DNA of 64,000 bases from Streptomyces canus (GTDB lineage: Bacteria > Actinomycetota > Actinomycetes > Streptomycetales > Streptomycetaceae), in contig NZ_JAUSYQ010000002.1 in the NCBI RefSeq assembly GCF_030816965.1, positions 7,554,001 through 7,618,000 of the forward strand, given 5' to 3'. Positions 28,400 through 37,406 of this stretch are shown here, piece by piece. Below the pieces are notes generated by a model. The model was not told the origin of the DNA. It was given only the letters and a program-made list of their open reading frames with translations, and ran no database searches. How positions within the stretch are numbered: the stretch's first letter is position 1; each line of letters begins with the position of its first letter. The position numbers and the translations under genes are program-made.

Positions 28400-29289
28400 C
28401 CCACCAACCGCAGCCGCTCCCCGCACACCCCCACCTCCACCGTCTGCCCCCACGTCAGCTCCACCGCGTCCCCCTCCATCCCGTCCCCGAAGGCGATCAG
28501 CCGTTCGGACTCGACGGTGAGGCGGAGGCGGGTGCGGGCGGGGAGTTCGCCGGCGATCAGGGACGTTCCGGTGGCGGGGGACGGCCACGCCTCCCGTACG
28601 AACCACAGGAGGCGGTCCTCCGTCGGGCCCGGCAGCCGCAGCCGGCCGCCCCGCTCCTGCCAGAGCGAGCGGAGCCAGCCGGTGGCTCCGGTGCCCGTCC
28701 CCACCAGCACCCCGGAGGAAGCCTGGGCCTCGACGACACCCCCGTCGTCCTCCAGGCCCAGGCGGTATCTGGCTGTCTGGTGTCCGGCGGCGCCCAGGTA
28801 GATCTCGTTCAGGGCGACCAGCCGTTGTGTGTCGTCGGCGACGGCCTCGACCATGGTGAGTTCGTCCACGGTGGTGTCGAGAGCCGCCGGGAGCAGGGCC
28901 GCGGCCTGCGCGGGACGGTGGCGTACCAGGACACCGGGGTTGCGGCCGGGGTCGGTGTCGATGCCCACCACGCGTTGTCCGGAGAGGTATTTGGCGACGT
29001 TGGCGACCAGACCGTCCTGCCCGACCACGAGCACGACGTCCTCGGGCGCGAACAGGAAGCGGTCCAGGTCGGCTCGTTCCACCCGCGCCTGACGCCAGGT
29101 CAGGGGAATCGCGGAGGTCACCTCGGCGAGCGCCCGCCGGGTGCGCTCATGGCGTTCGGCGACCTCCGCGATGTCCCGGCGCCGGGAGGAGAGGAAGAAG
29201 GCGGCCTGGCCGTGGGTGCCGTGGTGGGCCACCAGCTCCTCGTACTCCGTGGTGCGGTGAACCAGGACCGCTCGCGGTGCGAGACTCAC
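28396..29289 (-). CDS. NAD kinase-like protein (variant nucleotide motif)
   Basis: 297 residues from a GTG at 29289 that overlaps the SPFH stop as GTGA. The fold of ATP-NAD kinases is recognisable: APRAVLVHRTTEYEELVAHHG, DVVLVVGQDGLVANVAKYLSGQRVVGIDTDPGRNPGVLV, LNEIYLGAAG and SSGVLVGTGTGATGWLRSL. The usual GGDGT is GQDGL here and the Asn-Glu pair is kept in LNEIY. The substrate may therefore differ from NAD. Being coupled to an SPFH-domain gene is unusual and suggests a membrane-linked or stress-linked role. Activity is uncertain. Confidence 0.7.
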   Translation of the reverse strand: MSLAPRAVLVHRTTEYEELVAHHGTHGQAAFFLSSRRRDIAEVAERHERTRRALAEVTSAIPLTWRQARVERADLDRFLFAPEDVVLVVGQDGLVANVAKYLSGQRVVGIDTDPGRNPGVLVRHRPAQAAALLPAALDTTVDELTMVEAVADDTQRLVALNEIYLGAAGHQTARYRLGLEDDGGVVEAQASSGVLVGTGTGATGWLRSLWQERGGRLRLPGPTEDRLLWFVREAWPSPATGTSLIAGELPARTRLRLTVESERLIAFGDGMEGDAVELTWGQTVEVGVCGERLRLVG

Positions 29290-30290
29290 TCCGGCTCCCG
29301 TGCGCCCAGCTTCGCCAGCAGCCCCGTCAGCACGTCCGGCGAGATCGTCACGCTGCCGATGTTCGGCAGGTTCTCCGCGAGCCGGGTCCCGGCGAGGGCG
29401 TGCAGCGTGGCGACCTCGACCTCCGCGTGCACCCGCAACCAGGCGGCCTGCGCCTGCGCCTTCGCGTCGCCCACCGTGCGCGCTCCTTCGGCCTCCGCGC
29501 GAGCGAGCCGTACCGAGCGTGTCGCCTCCGCCTCGGCCCGTACCGCGTCCGCCGCCGCGTGCTCCTCCGCCTCCCGGCGTGCGTTCGTACCGCGCTGCTC
29601 CACCAACTGCTCCTCGCGGCGGGCGAGTTCGATCTGGCTGGCCAGTTCGTTCTCGGCGATGGCCCGCTCCCGCTCCACGGCGACGGCCCGCCGTTCGTAG
29701 GTCGCCCGGTCGGCCTCCTGCTGGATCTGTTCGCGGGCCGGGGTGCGCAGCGCCCGTTCCACCTCCGGCTCGGGGCGCAGCGCCATCACGCGTACGGCCA
29801 CCACCTCGATGCCGGTGGCCGGCAGCCGTGGTTCGGCGCCCAGGCCCGCCGCGATCCGCTCGCGCACCGCCGAAACGCCGTCGACCAGGGCGGAGGCCAG
29901 GGACGTCCGGGTCAGTACGTCGAGCGCGTGCTGCTGGGCCGTCTCCGTGAGCAGCGTGCCCAGTTGCTCCAGGGGCGCGCCCCGCCACACCCCGGTGTCC
30001 GGGTCGATCGAGAAGTCCAGGCGGGCGGCGGCGAGCGCCGGGTCGCCGATCCGGTAGGTCACGGTCGCCTGTACCGCCACGTCCTGGAAGTCCGAGGTAC
30101 GGGCATGGAACGTCATGGCCAACTCGCGGTCGTCCACCGGAACTTCGGAGAGCGCGGCCGTCAGTGCGCGGAACCAGAAGCTGAGCCCCGGACCGTCGTG
30201 CAGCAGTGTGCCGCCGCGGTGGTGCCGGATGTGCGCCGTGGGCGCGCCGCGCAGATGGCGCCAGCCGAGGCGCCGGGTGATGTCGGCCAT
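29286..30290 (-). CDS. SPFH/Band-7 domain protein
   Basis: 334 residues with no obvious membrane helix. The SPFH domain occupies about 35-190 (RELAMTFHARTSDFQDVAVQATVTYRIGDP, DVLTRTSLASALVDGVSAVRERI, GIEVVAVRVMALRPEPEVERAL). It is followed by a long charged coiled coil rich in Glu/Arg/Ala (EQIQQEADRATYERRAVAVE, AENELASQIELARREEQLVE) and a short C-terminal NIGSVTISPDVLTGLLAKL. Such proteins oligomerise and scaffold membrane microdomains. It is first in a two-gene unit with the NAD-kinase-like gene, which it overlaps by four bases. Divergent from arcA with a 122-base gap. Confidence 0.85.
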   Translation of the reverse strand: MADITRRLGWRHLRGAPTAHIRHHRGGTLLHDGPGLSFWFRALTAALSEVPVDDRELAMTFHARTSDFQDVAVQATVTYRIGDPALAAARLDFSIDPDTGVWRGAPLEQLGTLLTETAQQHALDVLTRTSLASALVDGVSAVRERIAAGLGAEPRLPATGIEVVAVRVMALRPEPEVERALRTPAREQIQQEADRATYERRAVAVERERAIAENELASQIELARREEQLVEQRGTNARREAEEHAAADAVRAEAEATRSVRLARAEAEGARTVGDAKAQAQAAWLRVHAEVEVATLHALAGTRLAENLPNIGSVTISPDVLTGLLAKLGAREPE

Positions 30291-30412
30291 CGAACCCCCT
30301 CTTTTCGTCTGTTGGACGATAACGGCGCGGGGCGCTTTTCCTCAAGGGGACGAGAACAAGAAGCAAGGCGAACGGAGGGGTCAAGACGCCCCCCGTTGGT
30401 CAGGATGGAGGC

Positions 30413-31636
30413 ATGGGATTCCACGTCGACTCCGAGACCGGGCGGCTGCGCCGCGTCATCCTTCACCGGCCGGATCTCGAGCTCAAAAGGCTCACCCCCA
30501 GCAACAAGGACGCACTGCTCTTCGACGACGTGCTGTGGGTGCGCCGGGCGCGCGCCGAGCACGACGGGTTCGCCGACGTGCTGCGCGACCGCGGTGTCGC
30601 CGTCCATCTCTTCGGCGACCTGCTCACCGAGGCCCTGGAGACCCCGGCGGCCCGGTCGCTCGTCCTGGACCGCGTCTTCGACGAGAAGGAGTACGGCCCG
30701 CTGGCCACCGACCACCTCCGGGCCTCCTTCGAGGCGCTGCCCGCCGGGGAACTCGCGGAGGCCCTCGTCGGCGGAATGACCAAGCGGGAGTTCCTGGAGG
30801 CGCACCCGGAACCGACCTCCGTGCGCTTCCATGTCATGGACCTCGACGACTTCCTGCTCGCCCCGCTGCCCAACCACCTGTTCACCCGCGACACCTCGGC
30901 CTGGATCTACGACGGTGTGGCCGTGAACGCCATGCGCTGGCCGGCCCGCCGGCGCGAGACGGTCCACTTCGAGGCGATCTACCGCCACCACCCGCTCTTC
31001 CGTGACGAAACGTTCCACATCTGGTCGGAGGGGCAGGCCGACTACCCGTCCACCATCGAGGGCGGGGACGTCCTCGTCATCGGCAACGGCGCCGTCCTCA
31101 TCGGCATGAGCGAGCGCACCACGCCCCAGGCCGTCGAGATGCTCGCGCACAAGCTCTTCGCCGAGGGCTCCGCGCACTCGATCGTGGCCCTCGACATGCC
31201 GAAACGGCGGGCCTTCATGCATCTCGACACCGTGATGACGATGGTCGACGGCGACACCTTCACCCAGTACGCCGGACTCGGCATGCTCAGGTCGTACACC
31301 ATCGAACCCGGCGTCGGCGACAAGGAGCTCAAGGTCACCGACCACCCGCCGGAGCACATGCACCGCGCGATCGCCGCCGCGCTCGGGCTGAGCGAGATCC
31401 GTGTGCTGACCGCCACCCAGGACGTGCACGCCGCCGAGCGCGAGCAGTGGGACGACGGCTGCAACGTCCTCGCCGTCGAGCCGGGTGTCGTCGTCGCCTA
31501 CGAGCGCAACGCCACCACCAACACCCATCTGCGCAAGCAGGGCATCGAGGTGATAGAGATCCCGGGCAGCGAGCTGGGGCGGGGAAGGGGCGGGCCCCGC
31601 TGCATGAGCTGTCCGGTGGAGCGGGAGGCCGTATAG
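30413..31636 (+). CDS. arcA: Arginine deiminase
   Basis: 407 residues, full length. It hydrolyses L-arginine to citrulline and ammonia. Family landmarks: [78 protein letters not shown] (Glu/Asp catalytic region), [12 protein letters not shown] (catalytic His) and GGPRCMSCP, where the nucleophilic Cys sits six residues before VEREAV. It is followed by argF, so citrulline made here can be phosphorolysed to ornithine and carbamoyl phosphate; no carbamate kinase gene is adjacent. A 116-base gap with AT-rich elements separates the two, so argF may also have its own promoter. Confidence 0.95.
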   Translation: MGFHVDSETGRLRRVILHRPDLELKRLTPSNKDALLFDDVLWVRRARAEHDGFADVLRDRGVAVHLFGDLLTEALETPAARSLVLDRVFDEKEYGPLATDHLRASFEALPAGELAEALVGGMTKREFLEAHPEPTSVRFHVMDLDDFLLAPLPNHLFTRDTSAWIYDGVAVNAMRWPARRRETVHFEAIYRHHPLFRDETFHIWSEGQADYPSTIEGGDVLVIGNGAVLIGMSERTTPQAVEMLAHKLFAEGSAHSIVALDMPKRRAFMHLDTVMTMVDGDTFTQYAGLGMLRSYTIEPGVGDKELKVTDHPPEHMHRAIAAALGLSEIRVLTATQDVHAAEREQWDDGCNVLAVEPGVVVAYERNATTNTHLRKQGIEVIEIPGSELGRGRGGPRCMSCPVEREAV

Positions 31637-31667
31637 GTGGGATCCCTTGTGGAACGCGCAATCGCAT

Positions 31668-31709
31668 AGTCGTACAGCAGTCTGTATATAAATGCTGAGA
31701 GTCGTATAG
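31668..31709 (+). promoter_or_regulatory. AT-rich promoter region of argF with a direct repeat
   Basis: AGTCGTACAG (31668-31677) and AGTCGTATAG (31700-31709) are direct repeats 32 bases apart, three helical turns, on either side of TGTATATAAATGCTG, which could hold the -10 element. The repeats may bind an arginine-responsive regulator; they do not clearly match the ArgR box. Confidence 0.4.
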
Positions 31710-31752
31710 ACTTCCAAGGTCCGTCTGTTCACGCACCTCTGGAGCGCCCCCC

Positions 31753-32760
31753 ATGGCGACAGTCCCGACCGCCCTCGCCGGCCGCCACTTCCTCAAGGAG
31801 CTCGACTTCAGCGAGCAGGAGTTCCTCGGGCTGGTCGAGCTGGCAGCCGAGCTGAAGGCCGCCAAGAAGGCGGGGGCCGAGACGCGGTACCTGAACGGGA
31901 AGAACATCGCGCTGATCTTCGAGAAGACCTCGACGCGCACGCGCTGCGCGTTCGAGGTCGCGGCGGCGGACCAGGGTGCCTCGACGACGTACCTGGACCC
32001 GTCCGGCTCGCAGATCGGGCACAAGGAGTCCGTACGGGACACCGCGCGCGTGCTCGGTCGTATGTACGACGGGATCGAGTACCGCGGGGACAGTCAGCAG
32101 AAGGTGGAGGAGCTGGCCGCGTATGCCGGGGTGCCGGTGTACAACGGGCTCACCGACGACTGGCACCCCACGCAGATGCTGGCCGACGTGCTGACGATGA
32201 CCGAGCACACCGCGAAGCCGGTCCGGGAGATCGTCTTCGCCTACCTCGGTGACGCGCGGTTCAACATGGGCAACTCGTATCTGATCACCGGTGCGCTGCT
32301 GGGTATGGACGTACGGATCGTCGCGCCGAAGGCCTACTGGCCCGCGCAGGACGTCGTCGAGCAGGCTCGCGCGCTCGCCGTGGACAGCGGGGCGCGGATC
32401 ACCCTCACCGAGTCGCTGGAGGAGGGTGTGCGGGGGGCGGATTTCGTCGCGACCGACGTCTGGGTCTCCATGGGGGAGCCGAAGGACGTGTGGGACGAGC
32501 GGATCGCCGCGCTGTCGCCGTACGCGGTGACCACGGACGTGCTGCGGGCCACCGGGAACGCGGACGTCAAGTTCCTGCACTGTCTGCCCGCCTTCCACGA
32601 CCTCGGTACGAAGGTGGGGCAGGAGATCTTCGAGACCCATGGCCTGGAGTCCCTGGAGGTCACGGACGAGGTGTTCGAGTCGGTGCACTCGGTGGTCTTC
32701 GACGAGGCGGAGAACCGGCTGCACACGATCAAGGCGGTCCTGGTGGCGACACTGGCCTGA
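31753..32760 (+). CDS. argF: Ornithine carbamoyltransferase (catabolic or anabolic)
   Basis: 335 residues. It interconverts ornithine plus carbamoyl phosphate with citrulline. Motifs: [16 protein letters not shown] (carbamoyl-phosphate STRTR), [73 protein letters not shown] (ornithine-binding Asp/SMG), and [10 protein letters not shown] with the catalytic Cys. Its place behind arginine deiminase suggests the catabolic (ArcB) direction. The stop lies 3 bases from the stop of the converging ATP-binding gene. Confidence 0.95.
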   Translation: MATVPTALAGRHFLKELDFSEQEFLGLVELAAELKAAKKAGAETRYLNGKNIALIFEKTSTRTRCAFEVAAADQGASTTYLDPSGSQIGHKESVRDTARVLGRMYDGIEYRGDSQQKVEELAAYAGVPVYNGLTDDWHPTQMLADVLTMTEHTAKPVREIVFAYLGDARFNMGNSYLITGALLGMDVRIVAPKAYWPAQDVVEQARALAVDSGARITLTESLEEGVRGADFVATDVWVSMGEPKDVWDERIAALSPYAVTTDVLRATGNADVKFLHCLPAFHDLGTKVGQEIFETHGLESLEVTDEVFESVHSVVFDEAENRLHTIKAVLVATLA

Positions 32761-32763
32761 GCG

Positions 32764-33216
32764 TCACGCCGGGTGCCACTGCGGCGGCACCACCGGCAGA
32801 CGGAACCACACCGCCTTGCCGGTCTCGGTCGGGCGGTGCCCGCACGACGAACTGAGCGCCCGGATCAGGAGCAGGCCCCGGCCGTGCTCCTGCCAGGGAT
32901 CCGGGTCCCTGGTGTCCGGGTGGGTCAGATGGCCCGGGGGCGCCGGGTCCGGGTCGTGCACCTCCACCTGGCAGCCGGTCGGCAGCAACTCCACGACCAG
33001 CTCGATCGGGGTGTCGCCGGAGGTGTGTTCCACGGCGTTCGCCACCAGCTCGGCTGTCAGCAGCTCCGCGGTGTCGCAGTCCGCCCCGTGCTCCAGCTCG
33101 GCCAGCGCGGTGCGGACCAGAGCGCGCGCCACGGGCACGGCCGCGGCGGAGTGCGGCAGCGCGATGCGCCAGGAGGCGGAGGCCGGGGGGCGATCTTGCA
33201 AGGCGGGTCCGTTCAT
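32764..33216 (-). CDS. RsbW-like ATP-binding protein (HATPase_c)
   Basis: 150 residues. A stand-alone GHKL ATPase: SWRIALPHSAAAVPVARALVRTAL, AELLTAELVANAVEHTSGD (N-box Asn), LPTGCQVEVHDPDPAPP (D-box) and EHGRGLLLIRALSSSCGHRPT (G-box), then GKAVWFRLPV. Streptomyces encode dozens of these, many acting as anti-sigma factors or their relatives. No sigma or anti-anti-sigma gene adjoins it, so its target is unknown. It is divergent from the enoyl-CoA hydratase gene with a 320-base gap. Confidence 0.85.
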   Translation of the reverse strand: MNGPALQDRPPASASWRIALPHSAAAVPVARALVRTALAELEHGADCDTAELLTAELVANAVEHTSGDTPIELVVELLPTGCQVEVHDPDPAPPGHLTHPDTRDPDPWQEHGRGLLLIRALSSSCGHRPTETGKAVWFRLPVVPPQWHPA

Positions 33217-33419
33217 GAGCAGGCTGTCCTGCTTTCAACCGTATGAATGGTACGGCGCCGTCGACAGAGTCGTCCGGCGGGCGCCGTACGGGACCTTCGG
33301 CCCCGTTGGCAGGCGGCTTACCCGTAGCAACGGCTTGCCTCCCGCCGCTGATCCCGCCGTTGCCGGTCTGTCGACGAGCCGTGACGGATGTGACCGGGCC
33401 AGGTCACACCAGGGTGCTC

Positions 33420-33457
33420 TATCGCGCACTCGTGACGACAGTCAAAGAGGAGTGATA
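33420..33457. promoter_or_regulatory. Candidate PaaX-type operator upstream of the enoyl-CoA hydratase gene
   Basis: TATCG, 8 bases, TGACGACAGTCAA (33433-33445), 7 bases, TGATA. The 13-base centre contains a TGAC/GTCA palindrome. It is identical to the centre of the site at 39892-39927, which has the same outer TATCG/GATA arms. It lies about 80-115 bases before the ATG in the 320-base gap 33217-33536; I see no gene in that gap. Confidence 0.65.
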
Positions 33458-33536
33458 GCTTCGAGGGGAGAGCGCACCTGGATGCGCCGGAACCTCGCCA
33501 CTCGCACTTCGTCCGAGCACGAGGAGGCCGCACGCC

Positions 33537-34364
33537 ATGAGTCCCTTCACCGGCTCCGCCGCCCGCACCTCCGACTGGCGGCACCTGCGCGTCGACCTCG
33601 CCGACGGGGTCGCCACCGTCACCCTCGCCCGCCCCGAGAAACTCAACGCGCTCACCTTCGGCGCCTACGCCGACCTGCGCGACCTGCTGGCCGAACTGTC
33701 CCGCGAGCGGTCCGTCCGCGCCCTGGTCCTGGCCGGCGAGGGCCGCGGTTTCTGCTCCGGCGGTGACGTCGACGAGATCATCGGCGCGACCCTCGCCATG
33801 GACACCGCCCAGCTCCTCGACTTCAACCGGATGACGGGCCAGGTGGTGAGGGCCGTACGGGAGTGTCCGTTCCCGGTGATCGCGGCGGTGCACGGGGTGG
33901 CGGCGGGCGCGGGCGCGGTCCTCGCCCTGGCGGCCGACTTCCGGGTCGCGGACCCCTCGACCCGCTTCGCCTTCCTCTTCACCCGGGTCGGCCTGTCCGG
34001 CGGGGACATGGGCGCGGCCTATCTGCTGCCTCGCGTGGTCGGCCTCGGCCATGCCACCCGGCTCCTCATGCTCGGCGAACCGGTCCGCGCTCCCGAGGCC
34101 GAGCGCATCGGCCTGATCAGCGAACTGACCGAGGAGGGCGGCGCGGACGAGGCCGCCGCGCGCCTGGCCCGCCGTCTGGCCGACGGGCCGGCACTGGCGT
34201 ACGCCCAGACGAAGGCCTTGCTGACGGCGGAGCTGGACATGCCGTTGGCCGCTTCGGTGGAACTGGACGCCTCGACGCAGGCTCTCCTGATGAACGGCGA
34301 GGACTACCGGGAGTTCCACGCCGCGTTCACGGAGAAACGGCCGCCGAAATGGCAGGGACGGTGA
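33537..34364 (+). CDS. Enoyl-CoA hydratase/isomerase family protein
   Basis: 275 residues. Crotonase fold: VATVTLARPEKLNALTFGAYADL, RALVLAGEGRGFCSGGDVDEII (oxyanion-hole half), FPVIAAVHGVAAGAGAVLALAADFRVADPS (second oxyanion NH), then FTRVGLSGGDMGAAYLLPRVVG. The usual catalytic Glu after the second oxyanion loop is not obvious (SGGDMG has Asp), so the reaction may be hydration, isomerisation or ring hydrolysis. It opens the aromatic acyl-CoA operon with the fused monooxygenase 2 bases downstream. The ATG follows GAGGAGG. Its promoter region holds the shared PaaX-like motif. Confidence 0.88.
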   Translation: MSPFTGSAARTSDWRHLRVDLADGVATVTLARPEKLNALTFGAYADLRDLLAELSRERSVRALVLAGEGRGFCSGGDVDEIIGATLAMDTAQLLDFNRMTGQVVRAVRECPFPVIAAVHGVAAGAGAVLALAADFRVADPSTRFAFLFTRVGLSGGDMGAAYLLPRVVGLGHATRLLMLGEPVRAPEAERIGLISELTEEGGADEAAARLARRLADGPALAYAQTKALLTAELDMPLAASVELDASTQALLMNGEDYREFHAAFTEKRPPKWQGR

Positions 34365-34366
34365 TC

Positions 34367-36643
34367 ATGTCCCTCTCCGTCCCCCGCATCGCGATCATCG
34401 GCGGCGGCCCCGGCGGGCTGTACGCGGCAGCTCTGCTGAAGCGACTTGATCCCGGGCGCGAGGTCACCGTCTGGGAGCGCAACGCCCCCGACGACACCTT
34501 CGGCTTCGGCGTGGTCCTCTCCGACGAGACCCTCGGCGGCATCGAGCACGCGGACCCGGTGGTCCACGAGGCGATGCAGTCCGACTTCATCCGCTGGGAC
34601 GACATCGACATCGTGCACCGGGGCGTACGGCACACCTCCGGAGGCCACGGCTTCGCCGCACTCGGCCGCAGACGACTCCTCGGCATACTGCACGACCGCT
34701 GCCGCGCTCTCGGCGTGGACCTCCGCTTCCGTACGGTGGCCCCGGCCGGCCTCGAAGAGACGCACGACCTCGTCATCGCCGCCGACGGAGTCAACAGCAC
34801 GACACGCGAACGCCACAGCCATGTGTTCCGCCCCCATGTGACTCCGCACCACTGCCGCTACATCTGGCTCGCCGCCGACTTCCCCTTCGACGCCTTCCGG
34901 TTCGAGATCGCCGAGACCGAACACGGCGTGATGCAACTCCACGGCTACCCCTACGCCCCCGATGCGTCCACCGTGATCATCGAGATGCGCGAGGAGGTCT
35001 GGAGGGCGGCCGGCTTCGACGAGGTCAGCCCACAGGAGTCGACGGAGAGCTGCGCCAAGATCTTCGCCGAAGCCCTCCGCGGCCGCCCCCTGCGCTCCCA
35101 CAACTCCACGTGGACCACGTTCCGCACGGTGGTCAACGACCACTGGTCGCACGGCAACACCGTGCTGCTCGGCGACGCGGCCCACACCGCCCACTTCTCC
35201 ATCGGCTCCGGCACCAAGCTCGCCGTCGAGGACGCCCTCGCCCTGGCCGCCTGCCTGGAGGAACAGCCCTCGCTGGACAGGGCGTTGGCGGCCTACGAGG
35301 CGGAGCGCAAACCCGTCGTCGCCTCCACGCAGCGCGCCGCCCGCGCCAGCCTCGAGTGGTTCGAGAACCTCGGCCTCTACCTCGACCAGCCGCCCCGCCA
35401 GTTCGCCTTCAACCTGCTCACCCGCAGCCGCCGCGTCACCCACGACAACCTGCGCCTGCGCGACCCACGCTTCACCGGCGCAGTGGACCGCGAGTTCGGC
35501 TGCGCGCCGGGCACGCCCCCGATGTTCACCCCGTTCCGGCTCCGCGGTCTGACCCTGCGCAACCGGGTCGTGGTGTCGCCGATGGACATGTACTCCGCCA
35601 CCGACGGCATCCCCGGCGACTTCCACCTGGTCCACCTGGGCGCCCGGGCTCTCGGCGGCGCCGGGCTGGTGATGACCGAGATGGTGTGCGTCTCGCCCGA
35701 GGGACGCATCACGCCCGGCTGCACCGGCCTCTACAACGGCAGGCAGTCCGCGGCCTGGAAACGGATCACCGACTTCGTGCACGCGCAGTCGCCGGGCACC
35801 GCGATCGGCGTGCAGCTCGGCCACAGCGGCCGCAAGGGCTCGACCAAGCTGATGTGGGAGGGCATCGACGAGCCGCTGGCCGAGGGCAACTGGCCGGTCG
35901 TGGCGCCGTCCCCGATCCCGTACAAGCCCTCCAACCAGATCCCGCGCGAGCTCGGCCGTGCCCAACTGACCGACATCCGTGAGCAGTTCACGGCGGCAGC
36001 CTGGCGTGCCGCCCGGGCCGGCTTCGACCTCCTCGAACTGCACTGCGCGCACGGCTATCTGCTCTCCGGCTTCCTCTCCCCGCTGACCAACCGGCGCACG
36101 GACGCCTACGGCGGCTCGCTCGCGAAGCGCCTGCGCTTCCCGCTCGAAGTCTTCGACGCCATCAGGGGAGTGTGGCCGCAGGAACGGCCCATGACCGTCC
36201 GCATCTCCGCCACCGACTGGGCCGAGGGGGGCAACACGGCCGAGGACGCCGTCGAGATCGCCCGCGCCTTCGCCGCGCACGGCGCCGACGCGATCGACGT
36301 GTCGACCGGGCAGGTCGTGGCCGAGGAACACCCGGACTACGGGCGGTCCTACCAGACGCCGTACGCCGACCGGATCCGTCACGAGGCCGGTGTCCCGGTG
36401 ATCGCGGTCGGCGCCATCTCCTCCTGGGACGACGTCAACTCGCTGATCCTGGCCGGGCGTACGGATCTGTGCGCGCTGGCCCGCCCGCATCTCTACGACC
36501 CGCACTGGACCCTGCACGCGGCCGCCGAGCAGGGGTACGACGGTCCCGGCGTCGTCTGGCCGGAACCGTACCGCGCGGGCAGCCGCCGACCGCAGACCGG
36601 ACGCACCGATGCCCCCAAGCCGCGGCTCACGCTGGGGACTTGA
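34367..36643 (+). CDS. Fused flavin monooxygenase/old-yellow-enzyme acting on an aromatic acyl-CoA
   Basis: 758 residues. The N-terminal part (about 1-375) is a PHBH-type FAD monooxygenase: IAIIGGGPGGLYAAALLKRL, DLVIAADGVNSTTR, and TVLLGDAAHTAHFSIGSGTKLAVEDA. From about 385 a complete old-yellow-enzyme barrel follows: MFTPFRLRGLTLRNRVVVSPM, HLGARALGGAGLVMTEM, QLGHSGRKGS, FDLLELHCAHGYLLSGFLSP and PVIAVGAISS. This fusion is found in salicylyl-CoA 5-hydroxylase (SdgC) and in 2-aminobenzoyl-CoA monooxygenase/reductase. The neighbours (hydratase, acyl-CoA dehydrogenase, RidA, CoA ligase) favour the second, which hydroxylates and partly reduces the ring; gentisate dioxygenase, expected for the first, is absent. 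An ATG at 34367 was chosen. Confidence 0.88.
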   Translation: MSLSVPRIAIIGGGPGGLYAAALLKRLDPGREVTVWERNAPDDTFGFGVVLSDETLGGIEHADPVVHEAMQSDFIRWDDIDIVHRGVRHTSGGHGFAALGRRRLLGILHDRCRALGVDLRFRTVAPAGLEETHDLVIAADGVNSTTRERHSHVFRPHVTPHHCRYIWLAADFPFDAFRFEIAETEHGVMQLHGYPYAPDASTVIIEMREEVWRAAGFDEVSPQESTESCAKIFAEALRGRPLRSHNSTWTTFRTVVNDHWSHGNTVLLGDAAHTAHFSIGSGTKLAVEDALALAACLEEQPSLDRALAAYEAERKPVVASTQRAARASLEWFENLGLYLDQPPRQFAFNLLTRSRRVTHDNLRLRDPRFTGAVDREFGCAPGTPPMFTPFRLRGLTLRNRVVVSPMDMYSATDGIPGDFHLVHLGARALGGAGLVMTEMVCVSPEGRITPGCTGLYNGRQSAAWKRITDFVHAQSPGTAIGVQLGHSGRKGSTKLMWEGIDEPLAEGNWPVVAPSPIPYKPSNQIPRELGRAQLTDIREQFTAAAWRAARAGFDLLELHCAHGYLLSGFLSPLTNRRTDAYGGSLAKRLRFPLEVFDAIRGVWPQERPMTVRISATDWAEGGNTAEDAVEIARAFAAHGADAIDVSTGQVVAEEHPDYGRSYQTPYADRIRHEAGVPVIAVGAISSWDDVNSLILAGRTDLCALARPHLYDPHWTLHAAAEQGYDGPGVVWPEPYRAGSRRPQTGRTDAPKPRLTLGT

Positions 36644-36741
36644 GGGCGTACAGCCGCGAGGTGCGGCATGACGATGGAGTTCTTGCCGCCGATGTGCATC
36701 GCCTCACTGAAGTGCGTCCGGGTGGGAGAGACCGGATCCGG

Positions 36742-37293
36742 TCACACCAGCCCCCGTTCCGCCAGCGCCGCGTACACGGTGGCCGCCGACTCCTGGGGCG
36801 TCTGGTCCTGCGTCTTGAGGACCAGTGAGGGGTCCGCCGGCGGCTCGTAGGGGTCGTCGACGCCGGTCAGGCCGGTCAGCTGCCCAGCGGCCTGCCGGGC
36901 GTAGAGCCCCTTCACGTCCCGCTTGCTGCACACCTCCACCGGGGTCGCCACATGCACCTCGACGTACGGCGTGCCGCTCGCGTCATGCCGTGTGCGGACG
37001 GCCTCGCGGCTGTCGGCGTACGGGGCGATCACCGGGACGACGGACAGGACGCCGTTGCGCGCGAGGACCTCGGAGACCAGGCCGATCCGCTGCACGTTCG
37101 TGGTGCGGTCCTCGCGGGAGAAGCCGAGGCCGGCGGAGAGGAAACGGCGTATCTCGTCGCCGTCGAGGACCTCCACGCGATGTCCCTCGGCCTTCAGGCG
37201 GTCAGCGAGCAGACGAGCGATGGTCGTCTTGCCCGCGCTGGGCAGCCCCGTGAGCCAGACGGTGGCTCCCTGAGCCCTTGCCGTGGTGGTCAT
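36742..37293 (-). CDS. cysC: Adenylylsulfate (APS) kinase
   Basis: 183 residues. It phosphorylates APS to PAPS. Motifs: GATVWLTGLPSAGKTTIARLLADRL (P-loop), VEVLDGDEIRRFLSAGLGFSREDRTTNVQRIGLVSEVLARNG (APS-binding region), FVEVHVATP-like YVEVHVATPVEVCSKRDVKGLYARQAAGQLTGLTGVDDPYEPP (family hallmark). The ATG at 37293 is preferred to the TTG two codons upstream. No sulfate adenylyltransferase gene is adjacent, so it is displaced from the assimilatory cluster and sits inside the aromatic island, converging on the monooxygenase gene with 98 bases between stops. It may serve sulfation elsewhere in metabolism. Confidence 0.92.
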   Translation of the reverse strand: MTTTARAQGATVWLTGLPSAGKTTIARLLADRLKAEGHRVEVLDGDEIRRFLSAGLGFSREDRTTNVQRIGLVSEVLARNGVLSVVPVIAPYADSREAVRTRHDASGTPYVEVHVATPVEVCSKRDVKGLYARQAAGQLTGLTGVDDPYEPPADPSLVLKTQDQTPQESAATVYAALAERGLV

Positions 37294-37406
37294 GCGCAAT
37301 GGTCCTCTTCTCTCTCACGACGACCCGGAGGACGCTAGGCAAGAAACTTGAGAAGAGGGACAGAGGGAGCTGAGGGTTGTCTTGGGGGACCGTGGAGTGC
37401 CTGGGA

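Noticed and set aside
33537..36643. Gentisate-type salicylate pathway as the function of the island
   Set aside because: No gentisate dioxygenase or fumarylpyruvate hydrolase is present, and RidA plus acyl-CoA dehydrogenase would have no role in it. Not excluded if those genes lie elsewhere.
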